This document shows positions 16,501 to 26,380 of a DNA stretch of 64,000 nt, one piece after another (within the stretch, counting starts at the first letter, position 1; each line of letters starts with the position of its first letter). The notes beneath the pieces are model-generated. The model ran no database searches. It was given only the letters and a program-made list of their open reading frames with translations, and was not told where the DNA came from. The translations under genes and the position numbers were made by a program. The stretch covers positions 10,505,501-10,569,500 of the forward strand of contig NC_059084.1 in NCBI RefSeq assembly GCF_020497125.1. The letters are read 5' to 3'. Source of the stretch: Mauremys mutica (taxonomy: Eukaryota > Chordata > Testudines > Geoemydidae).

Positions 16501-19500
16501 ACTACAATATTTAACAGAAAAGAACATGCACTTGTCACAGTTCAGGGCAACTGCATCTGTATTTTCCCTCAGTGGTACACAAAGGGTACCCACACTCAGG
16601 CATCCCACTCCGCATCTGTTGCCTCTCTTGAATGGACAGACATGTCTCTATCCCTTCTGATTGGGGCATTCCCAGGCTACACAGTTCCCTTGACTTTACT
16701 GTGTAATTCCTAGCACTGAAAGGTTGCCCTAGGACACCTGCATGCTCTCTCTTCAGGATGGATAACAGTACAATTGCTTGAGATAAGTTACCACACAGTT
16801 CTTTCTAAGCAAGCCTACTTTATTCTTAAGAGAATACCTATTAAAAACAATAAAAGACACACACGCTAATAAGATTACCAGAGTTCATCCCAACTCTCAC
16901 ATGGGCTTTGGCAGATGCAGTCTTTTAATACCCCATCTAGGGGCATCCTTGTGGTTACAAGTTCATCAGAGCTTCAGCTCAGAACAAGCACACCGTCTTA
17001 TGAGGCCCCAGTAGGCCAAGTCCTTCCAATCCTCCCCTAAGCACTGGGACCCTCCATGAACCAGGGTTCCTGTCCATTTGCTGGAACAGGAAGAAGGCCC
17101 TGATGTAGATTAAATCCCAGGCTTTTATCCAGAAGTATTTCCTTTGTCTGTTAGTCCCTGAAGAATCCAATATGAACTAGTATATTTATTTCTCTGCACG
17201 AGGGTGACTTCAAAGGGTTGATAATGGAGGAAGTATATTAGCCCGCCCTCCCTCCTACTGGAAGGTACATACACTGTCACAACACAAACACAACTGCATT
17301 TTACTACCATGTTCCCAAAGGTGTTAACCCTAATGAATGACGTTTAATTTAGTAACAGAGCAACATCAGCAAATTCCCAGTCCCAGACTTTCCCCCAGAA
17401 ACGTGCATCTTGTACTGCCCAGTCCTCCCCGGACAACACAAATTCATATAACGTCTACAATTTTATTAATAGAAAATGATGTGCACAAATCCCAAATGGA
17501 GTTTCCCAAACACTTCAATCCAAGCACTGTTGGCTGCCGAGGAACTTCTAAGAGTTGCTGCCTTGAGGACCTGCATCATAACCAACATCCTTCTGGGTCT
17601 AGATTTTCCAGAGCACTACGTTATGCCAGGTCTGATACCCCACTGTGAACTGATAGCATGTCAATCAGGACACTAGTGATACTGCTGAAAGCATAATGAG
17701 TTCTAAAATTCCTGCTAGACTTCTGCACCTTCAAATTATTCAGATTAATAAACCTCAAAAAGTGTCATCTCAGCGGCCCATACAAACCCTGGTGGTCAAG
17801 ACTTTGAACAGTATAAAAGCTATTTTTGATCCATAACTCTTGGTCTACAGTTTTTTCTGGGGGCCCATAAACAAGACTGCATAACCATTTCACAACATTT
17901 TGAAGATACACTGAAGTTTCTACACCATCACCAGGGAAGCAGAGAGATTCCTTTTGACAAAAGGTAAAAAGACACTTACCGCAAACTCTGGGAGGTTCTT
18001 CTCAAGGTTTTCTTCCCCTCCATCTAAAATTGTAGCCAGAGAAGTACGTAGCACTCGAGAAAAGACTTCTAATTGCTGACATGCTGTTGATACACTGGTT
18101 ATTTCCCCTTGATAACCAGCATCAGATATAAGCTATAACAACAAACAACACTTAAAATGATTTTTGTATCTTAACACATCTTAGGAAGTTTGGGTGAAAA
18201 TACACCGCACAGAACGTTAAATGAGTCTCTGCATACTCTCCATGGAATCCAGGTAATACAAATAAATAATCATCAGCATCTAGACACTGACTGAAAAATA
18301 TGACGATAACAGGACAGGTGGATAAACCCAAGTCATAGAACATTCCCTGTACTTTCTGAAAGGGAAAAAGATAAAACGTCCAACACATAATATAAAACAA
18401 TGCCTTTCCGTTCCTTCTCAGTGAAGGGTTTTGCTAATGTCATCAATTGTTAAAGCAAAGTTAAAGCAGTTCATATAAAATATAAGAATCACCATGAACT
18501 AAATTAAGTGTTCTCATCGCTATCTGGGACCACTAAGTTACCTGTAAAACCTTACACAAAACAAATTCATGGAGCACACAGGCAAGCCAGGAGACTATCT
18601 ACTTCTTGACACACTACAAAAAGAGGTTAACCATTGGTCAGCTGTTCTATCGTCTAAACAAAATGGGTTGATGGTCAGTCTCCCTTTACATCACAAAAAT
18701 ACACCATAACTGTTGGCATCCTTGCAAGTGGTTTAAAGGAGGAAATCAAGAATTGGTCCCCTGATACTCAGTGATCCTTCTAAAAATAGGGTGAGGTACG
18801 CTGTGGTGAAGCTTGTACTGAGGATATCTGTACAAATACCTGCTCTTCACCTAACCAGAATGCTATAGATTTCAGTACATTATATTTCATATCACCAAGC
18901 TCACTTTAAAGAAGTCCCACCACATGGCAGTCATAAGGAGGGTGGTTTAGGTTGCCTACAAATGAAATGGAACAAATTACTATTAAAAATCACACATGTA
19001 TATTACTGTCTTTGATCCTTGATTCAGTTATGTCAAACTAAAAGAAAAATATTTTTAACATGCAGTCTGCAACATTCTTCCCATAGAAAATAGACTTTTA
19101 AAATGCACAGAGTTAACAATACAATAAATAGTATTAATATGAATGCACAGAGATTGGGGAAGGTTACAGTTGGCATGTAATGGAAGAAGAATTAGAAATC
19201 ATCGTTTCAGTAATAAGCTGTTTATTAGACTCCACGATTGATTACCTTGACAGTAAAATTAAGCATCAGGCAGTCTGGATGGGCTTCAGCCAGTTTGTAA
19301 AAAAGATCTCTCCATGTAGGATGTGCTATCATTTGCTCAAGCCAGGCTGGAGTCTGCAAGAATTACAGTGACAGAAAGAAATACTGCTGTACAGTGCAAT
19401 AAAAATCCTGAATCTAAACATTTATAGAATTCAACAGATTCTACTGCTTAAGCTTATCCAGAGTAAAATTTTTACATGCATTATTTCAAGAGTCTTGAAA

Positions 19501-22500
19501 GAGAAATAGCTAACTGGAACCTTGTAACAAAATAAAATGTATTCAGCATTAAGCAGTTTCCACTGTCTAAGTGAACCTACAGGGCTTCTCAGATATGCAG
19601 AGTAATTTTAAGAGAGAGTTAGTTTTAGTAAAGTATTAAAGAGGAAGCTACAGCTTCCTTGCCCAGTATTTGAATCCAAGGGCCATATTTACCTTGGTCT
19701 AAAGAGATACAATCTCGTAAAGCTGAGCTCAGAGACATTATGTCCAACAATTGCAACCCTGAGTTTGGCCACTGAGCAGCTGGTCTGTACTTGGCCATGT
19801 GTATTCTATGTATTACCTCGCCTTCCTCTGTAAAGATGGAATCTGCTTTCCGAGGGTCAAAGTGTTTGATGAGTAAACTTTTCAAGTGGTTTTCTACAGT
19901 TTCCTGAACCTGCACTGGCTCAACACCTGCAAGGAAGGAAATGTCACTGGGTGGAATCTAAACTGTCAGAGTAGTAGCAACTCCTTGAAGTTTCTCATGA
20001 CTATTAGAATAATAGAACAGACGTCATCTAACAAATTAACTAAGAGGCAAAAAGGGAGACAATATTCAAAACCCAAAATAGGCATATCAAGCAGTATTAG
20101 ATCAGATATGAAGGATTTAGGATTTCTCTTTCCTAAACACAGACCTACCAGCTGTATTACACAGGCGCACACATGTTCAGGTTACACTAATCCTTTTCTC
20201 AACTTGTCTTCTCCACTCATGTGAGCAAGCTGGGCACTGACATTTACAAGACAGCTAAATAGGCTGATAAGTATGTTTCAATATCTTGTCTGCTCACAAG
20301 AAAGCATATGGAGAATAGACAGTGAACCTACATGGCTACAAACTAAAAGAGAGCTGCTTCCCATATGACAGATTCAAATACATGCCCACCAGCCTTCCAA
20401 GTACACCTCTACCCCGATATGACGCTGTCTTCGGGAGCCAAAAAATCTTACTGTGTTATAGGTGAAACCACGTTATATCAAACTTGCTTTGATCCGCCGG
20501 AGCGCGCAGCCCTGCCCCCTCCCCACCCCCCCGGAGCGCTGCTTTACCACGTTATATCCAAGTTCGTGTTATATCGGGTCGCGTTATATTGGGGTAGAGG
20601 TGTATCCTTCTGAATAATGTGTAATTAAGTAACCAGTATCTGTACTGTGATTGCAGTGATTTAAGACATTTCCAACAGGTGCATGTATTCTTTTCACATT
20701 AGTTACATTTGAATCTACCAAGATGTAGATTTCACCCCTTCATTACACCATGGCAAAGATCCAGCAAAATTTACACTGTGAACTTGCCCCTTCCTTCAGA
20801 GGCAGAACTGCAGAAATCCCAGAAGGTTTGACAGTAAAGAATTTCAATCTCAATCAGTACTTTTGAGAACTACATTTACAAAACTGTATATTTAACTGAT
20901 CCACAAAAAGCAGGCTGCAACTAAAATGTAGTTAAATCAATATTAATGTTATGCTATAATAAGATGTTAGGTATTTCTAGAGTATCTATCACAACACTAC
21001 CTAAGCACTAGTCTCTTTACATGGGATTAAAATAATAGACAGAAAGCAGAAAGTCTAATATACAATAGCTCCTTTCATACTACAATTTTAGTATTTTAGT
21101 GTTCATCACCACACTACCTCACTCATCCCTTGGGTACAATTGTGTTCTATTAGACAGCTGCCACATCATTACACAAAAGTGGAACTAAAAATATATTCTC
21201 ATCAGGTATATCGGGATTCAAAGCAAAAAAATGAATTTAGTCATATATTTAGGTATAGAATGGCAACTTGGACATCAACCACCTTTTGGGTATGATCAAT
21301 GTTATATCTGCCAACAGTTCAGAAGTTTCTGATGTATAAAGAAAAACTACAGCCACAGGACAATGTTAGACCACTGTAGCGTACCTGTTTGAATGAGCCA
21401 CTCTGCCAGTAGATTTACAGTTTGTGCCACTGCAGTATAATTCTCTGACAGCAGTTGGATAACATTTTCTGGAGAGCCACCTGCCTGGAAATACCTGACA
21501 AAGGGATTAAAGGGGGGGGGCAGTTATTTCAAAATTAACTGAAGAAACAGAAAGTATTCCACCCCTATGTAAAGGCAGAACAATGGGCTTAGGTATCATT
21601 TTCAAACTCTCTGTTACATGCAACATATTATCATTACATATAAAAATCTTTTATATTCACCTTTTTAGAGTGTTAAATATAGAGGGCTCCATTATATAAT
21701 CTCGAGTGGAAAATTTATGCAAACATTCTTGCTGGACTTCAGCATCATCTTCTCCTTCTCCATACTCATCATCCTGCTGTTTACAAACACAGAGTCAGAG
21801 TGCTTATTTCTCTTTTACATTTGTTTTTTTTCTACTGTGCTAGTTACATTTTAAATATCTTGCTTGTTGCCCATAAAGGTGCATATACACACCATGATTT
21901 CCTACAGCAAATGCCTTCTACAGCAGAAAGCACAACCTCTTAACAGAGTTTACTTCAACACCTACCACATTTAGGGGTGAAATGTATTTTTAGGGGGAAA
22001 CATGTATTTTTAGGAAAGTGAGCACAATCAAACCTTAAATAATAATACTGCAACTGTTGACTCTGGGCATTAAATTATAAATCTCTTGGAGCAAGACATA
22101 TCTCTTTCCTTTATACTTTTTTTAGCATCAACTGTGGAAAAAATCCAGGCACCAGAAGCAGCCATCAAGAATAGGATTTTTTAAAATATACCCCACATTT
22201 ACAGTATTTGCCACATGAAGGGGACTGGCAGGGTCTAAAGATCAACCATGATTGCCTGGAGCTCATCCCAAAGAGGACAGGGGCTCAAGAGCGGCCAGGT
22301 TTTGCTATCAAAGGGGAAACCATTTTTTTTAAACTCCTGAAAATCACAGAGGGGAACCCCTGTGCCTGCTCTGACCATGCCAATGGGTGAGCAAGTAGGA
22401 AGCAGGCAATCAGACACATTTGGGGAGCACCCAGGGCACAACACCACACCCTCAGCATGGCAAGAGGAGAGCCTGTGCTGCTATGTGCAACGGAACCTGC

Positions 22501-22832
22501 TTTGGTGATGGAGCAGTGGGGACAGGACAAGGGGAGAATCGGCCTCCTCTGGGAATACTTCTTACAAGGGGGGGGTAGAGCCCCCCGCCCAACATTCCCG
22601 CCTCTGCTCCCCCTCCAGAAGGGACCTCCAGCCACAACCCCTCAGCCAGGCTCCAAGCTCCGGTTCTGCCCAACACCCCTTCCTCCGCCCCCCACACTGC
22701 ACCCCCTCCTCCAGTCCCCCCCGGCTCGCCCTTCACCCCGCGCCCCCTCCAAGCTCCGCCTCTCACCGCCCCGCCATCCGCATCGTCCCCCCACTCCGCC
22801 GCGCTGCCCCCGAAGTAGTCAGTGTCCTCCAT
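10563..22832 (-). CDS. NELFCD: Negative elongation factor complex member C/D, complete
   Basis: Subunit of NELF, which with DSIF holds RNA polymerase II in promoter-proximal pausing; nuclear. Fifteen exons join without a frame break: 22767-22832, 21661-21776, 21385-21494, 19817-19926, 19246-19353, 17980-18132, 16016-16146, 15107-15272, 14331-14465, 13648-13787, 12444-12558, 11951-12046, 11591-11731, 11001-11130 and 10563-10597. They total 1752 bases, or 583 residues plus TAA. Human NELF-C has 590 residues and NELF-D slightly fewer. The start, [17 protein letters not shown], matches the internal NELF-D start in human ([15 protein letters not shown]); no in-frame upstream Met lies close by, so only the D-type start is supported. 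An acidic N terminus is followed by an all-helical body that binds NELF-A. The C terminus is [11 protein letters not shown]. Conservation with the human protein as I remember it is very high. The gene starts in a CpG island. Confidence 0.98.
11001..11130 (-). CDS. NELFCD: NELFCD exon 14
   Basis: Encodes [43 protein letters not shown]. Acceptor CATCTCAG, donor GTAAGA; phase 1 out. Confidence 0.96.
11591..11731 (-). CDS. NELFCD: NELFCD exon 13
   Basis: 47 whole codons: [47 protein letters not shown]. Acceptor CTTTTCAG, donor GTCAGC. Confidence 0.96.
11951..12046 (-). CDS. NELFCD: NELFCD exon 12
   Basis: 32 whole codons: [20 protein letters not shown] then [12 protein letters not shown]. Acceptor TTTGCAG, donor GTGATA. 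Confidence 0.96.
12444..12558 (-). CDS. NELFCD: NELFCD exon 11
   Basis: Encodes [20 protein letters not shown] then [18 protein letters not shown]. Acceptor ATTTAG, donor GTAAGA. Confidence 0.96.
13648..13787 (-). CDS. NELFCD: NELFCD exon 10
   Basis: Encodes [46 protein letters not shown]. Acceptor TTTTAG, donor GTAGGT; phase 2 out. Confidence 0.96.
14331..14465 (-). CDS. NELFCD: NELFCD exon 9
   Basis: 45 whole codons: [45 protein letters not shown]. Acceptor TTCACAG, donor GTAATA. Confidence 0.96.
15107..15272 (-). CDS. NELFCD: NELFCD exon 8, weak donor
   Basis: Encodes [55 protein letters not shown]. The frame requires a donor read as CTG|GTTCGT, which departs from consensus at +3 and +4. 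A GTAGTT five bases later would shift the frame. Confidence 0.93.
15422..15672. mobile_element. Inverted-repeat MITE in NELFCD intron 7
   Basis: The ends share GCTTGGCTACACTG-type inverted repeats (start about CAGCGAGGCCTTGGCTACAC, end AGTGTAGCCAAGCCCTG). The interior repeats AGCGC/GCGCT motifs such as GCGCTGTAAAGCGCCAGTGT. I see no clear flanking duplication, so the boundaries are approximate. It lies 150 bases from exon 8. Confidence 0.65.
16016..16146 (-). CDS. NELFCD: NELFCD exon 7
   Basis: Encodes [43 protein letters not shown]. Acceptor TTTACAG, donor GTAAGT; ends with two bases of a Lys codon. Confidence 0.96.
16147..17979 (-). other. NELFCD intron 6
   Basis: 1.8 kb between exons 7 and 6. 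No exon or clear mobile element seen; short open frames here lack coding character. Confidence 0.6.
17980..18132 (-). CDS. NELFCD: NELFCD exon 6
   Basis: 51 whole codons: [51 protein letters not shown]. Acceptor GTTATAG, donor GTAAGT. Confidence 0.96.
19246..19353 (-). CDS. NELFCD: NELFCD exon 5
   Basis: 36 whole codons: [20 protein letters not shown] then [16 protein letters not shown]. Acceptor CTTGCAG, donor GTAATC. Confidence 0.96.
19817..19926 (-). CDS. NELFCD: NELFCD exon 4
   Basis: Encodes [20 protein letters not shown] then [16 protein letters not shown]. Acceptor CTTGCAG, donor GTAATA; ends on a codon boundary. Confidence 0.96.
19927..21384 (-). other. NELFCD intron 3
   Basis: Apart from the MITE at 20404-20602 I see nothing recognisable. 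Confidence 0.55.
20404..20602. mobile_element. Tc1/mariner-like MITE, copy 1 (NELFCD intron 3)
   Basis: The ends are CACCTCTACCCCGATAT and its near-complement, with TA flanks at 20402-20403 and 20603-20604. The interior holds repeated GTTATAT motifs. A second copy is at 52938-53108. Internally palindromic, no coding capacity. Confidence 0.8.
21385..21494 (-). CDS. NELFCD: NELFCD exon 3
   Basis: Encodes [20 protein letters not shown] then [16 protein letters not shown]. Acceptor TTGTCAG, donor GTACGC; phase 2 in, phase 1 out. Confidence 0.96.
21661..21776 (-). CDS. NELFCD: NELFCD exon 2
   Basis: Encodes [20 protein letters not shown] then [18 protein letters not shown]. The acceptor is a tandem CAGCAG, so a start three bases later (21773) would drop one Gln without changing frame. 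Donor GTGAAT. Confidence 0.95.
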
Positions 22833-23530
22833 GGGCGCCTTCCGCTGCGAGCCTCTGACTGAAACCCCCGCCTCCCAGCCCGGCTCCGCCAGCCGAACCA
22901 GGCCTGGCCCAGGAGGGGGCGGGTCCCGCTGGGCGGGGAAGCAGCGCCGCAGGGCCTGGGCTGGGCCGGGCCTGGCCTGGCCGCGTTGGCTGAGGTGGGC
23001 GGGCCCGGGGCCGCGCGCGGTGGGGGGAGGGGCTGCGCTGCGCGGCCATGAGGAAGGCTCCTCGGCGCTGCGGGATCACGGCGCTAGCGCCCGGCGGTCG
23101 GGTCACCCCGCGTGGCGCGTGCCCGCTGCCCCGGGGCAAACATTGCGGAAAAGGGCCCCGCGCTGCTGGCGCTTGATGCTGTTGGGCGCAGACCCTCCAT
23201 GCGGGGCGCTGAGTGCGCCACGCCGGGCCGGAAAGCTGCCGCCACAGGGCGGCGCGCACCCCCCCCCCCCCCCCCCCCGTGTCTCGGGAGGCCGTGGCCG
23301 CCCTGCGTGCCTGGGTCCGGGAGCCGGGGCGCAGCGGGGCCGACACCGATGTGCTTTTCCGTGCAGGACTGGGCCCCGCTGCTGGCCGAGCTGGTGCGTC
23401 AGCCGCCGTTTGGCGCGCGACTTACCTCAGAACCGCGCCAGGCAGCGGCCGAGCCCGCGCGTAGGGAGGCCCGGCCCGGCCCGGCCCGCGCCGGGTGCTG
23501 GTGGTTGGGGCTGTAGCCAGCCCAGCGCGA
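22600..23530 (-). promoter_or_regulatory. NELFCD: CpG island / NELFCD promoter
   Basis: Dense CpG and GC-rich boxes surround and precede the NELFCD start codon; the richest part is about 22840-23530. It includes a run of C at about 23261-23278. This fits a TATA-less housekeeping promoter. Long open frames on both strands here (for example 22822-23631) reflect base composition, not genes. Whether the island also drives plus-strand transcription cannot be told. Confidence 0.75.
22767..22832 (-). CDS. NELFCD: NELFCD exon 1
   Basis: ATG at 22830-22832, with G at +4 but C at -3, so only a moderate Kozak context. 22 codons, [20 protein letters not shown] then GA, ending at donor GTGAGA in phase 0. 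Confidence 0.93.
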
Positions 23531-23703
23531 CGCGTATTTTAACACCCCCCCCCCCGGTTTATGTAGTTAAATGTTCACAGCTGAGCAAAACTCGGGGGTT
23601 TAAACTCCCCCCCCCAACATTTATTGAGTGACATTGTCACAGTTGCGGGAAGTTAGGGGGAGGGGGATGGACAAGGATCAGCTGATAGAAAACCGGGGGG
23701 GGG

Positions 23704-23973
23704 GGGTCTCAAACTTCCTTGCAGTGCGGTTCCCCGTCTGACAACAAAAGCTACTAGGGGGCGGGAGGACAAACCCTGAGCCCCACCTACCCATGCAGGC
23801 GGGCCAAAGTCGAAGCCCCAGGGCCTCAGCCTCGGGGGGGAGGGGGGCTGTCACCTGCGCCCCACCACCCTGAGCGGTGGGGCTTGGGCTTCAGCCCCAG
23901 GTCTCAGCAAATCTAATGCCAGCCCTGGTGACCCTGTTAAAATGGAGTCGTGACCCACGGTTTGAGAACTGCT
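23704..23973. mobile_element. hAT-like MITE (TTCTCAAACT family), copy 1
   Basis: Begins ...TCTCAAACTTCCTTGCAG and ends CACGGTTTGAGAACTGC, with an interior of GC-rich runs. The same element is at 44834-45104. Flanking duplications are not clear at this copy. Confidence 0.7.
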
Positions 23974-24680
23974 TAGTAGACATTAGGATTCAAAAAGTTA
24001 AAAATTTATAACTGTTAAATGATCAATGTCACCTGCCAAAATATACAAAGTATATATCCTTAAAATCAAGTAAGCTCTCAAGCAGCATTTTTCTTTCTTT
24101 GCCTAGCCATAAATGTTGATGATCAATAGAAATCTTTTCTCTTGTGTTTGTATGTGTACGGTGAAATTGATGTTTACCAACATTCACCCATAAAAACCAA
24201 ATCCTTCCAAGCCTACATGTGGGGTTTGATGGAGCAAGCCACAGGTTAATAAACAGCAGGTCTGTGAATATCAAGAGAGTAAGTTTGGAAGATCAGCCAT
24301 GAGCCCACTTCTCCAAGAGGTTACCCCTTAATGCCCAGGAGGTTCCCAGCACCTCACAGGCTCAGGTACCTGGTCAGAGATTGTTCAAACAAAACCTGGG
24401 ACCCCCTGCCCAGTGATCTTTGTCTCCCAGCCCACTGTTCCATTCTCCTGTGCCATGCCAGCAGTTTGTGTAGGTGGTGTGGGGTGCTGCTGTTATTCTC
24501 AAAGAGGTTGTGATCCAGGATTTACACCCAAGGAGAATTGTGGGTGGAGATTGTGTGTTAATAAGGAGGAAAGAGACTAGGATGCTCTCGAACCAGAGCC
24601 ATAATAAAGGGAGGGAGACTCCAAATCCCAATGGTACTCAAGTTATCCCCATGATTTACTTTTTACACCGAAGGCGTCAT

Positions 24681-24929
24681 GCAAGCTGATTTTCAGTGGC
24701 ACTTAGATTACCTGGCCACTGGTCCAGGGGGCTCTGCATTTTAAATGAAGCTGCTTAAACTTTTTAAAAACCTTATTTACTTTACATACAATAATAGTTT
24801 AATTATATATTATACACTTATAGAGACCTTCTAAAAACGTTAAAATGTATTACTGGCATTCAAAACCTTAAATTAGAGTGAATAAATGAAGACTTGGCAC
24901 ACCCACTTCTGAAAGGTTGCCGACCCCTG
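24681..24929. mobile_element. hAT-like MITE (GGCAACC family), left-truncated copy
   Basis: Matches 55065-55330 over its length (GCTGATTTTCAGTGGCAC, CTTCTAAAAACGTTAAAATG, GCCGACCCCTG), but the left ~45 bases with the left terminal repeat are missing. Confidence 0.8.
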
Positions 24930-25130
24930 TTCTACACCATGCATCACTGAAGAATGGGTCCTTAACATCCTATTACCATTAGTGGGCCTCAGGAGTCTCC
25001 TGCAGTTACAGATGTGGCAGCATGGTGTGAAAGGGCTCTAAGTCGTCTTTACAACAAGCACATAAGAAATTATGAAATAGGATCATTATTGTTTTTGAGA
25101 GGGGAGAGATGGGTCTATGGATGAAGCATA

Positions 25131-26380
25131 TTATCCTCCTGGGGGAATTGGTGCAGAATTCATGTCCAGTGCAGATTTCTTTGCTTCCCCACAGAAAAAT
25201 GACTTTCTGATAGGGAAGCAAAGGGAATCTGCAAGACTAGACACACACCACTCCCTAGCTGCGCAGGTACATCATGTCAGGAACCTGGAGCAGCCAGCGG
25301 AGAGGTAAATCACTGCAGAGCTAGGGACACCTCAGCCAGTGACTCCTACCCTGAGCCGGGATCAGCTGCTAGTACTGGCTGGGCTGGAGGCAGGAGAGGA
25401 CAGGACTTCCTCTTTCCCTGCATGGAGTGGCTGGGGCTGTGTCAGACCCACCCCCAGAAACCTCCCCAGCTGCAGGAAGCACAGCATCCTCCCCTGCTTC
25501 CTGCCCCCATTGCTCCTCAGCTGCGGGGAGGAGGAGTCACTGTATGGGGAGCTGCTCCCCATCCGCCCAATCCCCGTGCATCTGGACTTCCCATACCCAG
25601 ACACCCCACCAAGCCTCACCCCAGACATCCAGAACCCCACTAGCCTTCCATACCGAAACCCCACCCCATTGAACCTCAACCCCTGAATCTGGAGCCCCCT
25701 GCCTCCGGATCCTCACCCCTGCACCCAGCCCACCCCCCACAGAGCTCCCTGCACTCAAATTCCCACCCTGATGAGCCCCACCCCCCTGCACCCCCTGAGC
25801 CCCCACATCCAGACCCTCATGACACTGATCCCCAATTAGTTCCACTCAGACCCCCACTCCACCAAGCCCCACTCCCCCAGCACCCATACCCCCTGCTGAG
25901 ACCCTCACACTCACACCCCTCTGCTGAACCCCAACCACTTTCACCTGGAAGCCCCTGCAGAATCCCATTGCCCCTGCACCTGGAACCCTCCCAACAAGCC
26001 TCTGTGCATCCAGATCCCCCCTCACCCAGACGCTCCACTGAGCTGCCTGCACCGATTGTCCCACACAGAATCCTCTCACCCCACATTGAGCCCCTCCATA
26101 CTTGGATCCTGCCTGCCCCACATCTGGTGTGCCTGGCACAGAGGAGCAGGGCCCCAGGGTGTTTCTGTGTCAGTCGGGTGCAGCCTCACCACTGAGTCCA
26201 CATCCCCGGGGTGGGGAGGCTGCTCAGTGATCTCCCACCTTCGTGCAGCCAGTGACCTGTGCTCCCCACTGCCATGCTGGAACCTCTGCATTTATTTATT
26301 GATAAATAAAACTTGCTGAATTTTGAAATATTGTGTGCAATTTTTTAAATTTTTTGGCACATAGTGCCCTCAGGAGTAAT
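25131..26380 (+). mobile_element. Long terminal-inverted-repeat element, copy 1
   Basis: The left end (CTCCTGGGGGAATTG) and right end (GCCCTCAGGAGTAAT) are inverted repeats. The interior shares GCAGATTTCTTTGCTTCCC and AAAAATGACTTTCTG with copy 2, plus a long C-rich irregular minisatellite (about 25550-26110). Copy 2 lies in the opposite orientation 2.6 kb away. No transposase frame was recognised. Confidence 0.75.

Noticed and set aside
22822..23631. 269-codon plus-strand open frame, and overlapping minus-strand frames, in the CpG island
   Set aside because: Composition effect: Pro/Arg/Gly/Ala-rich, no domain, open on both strands, and antisense to NELFCD exon 1 and its promoter.
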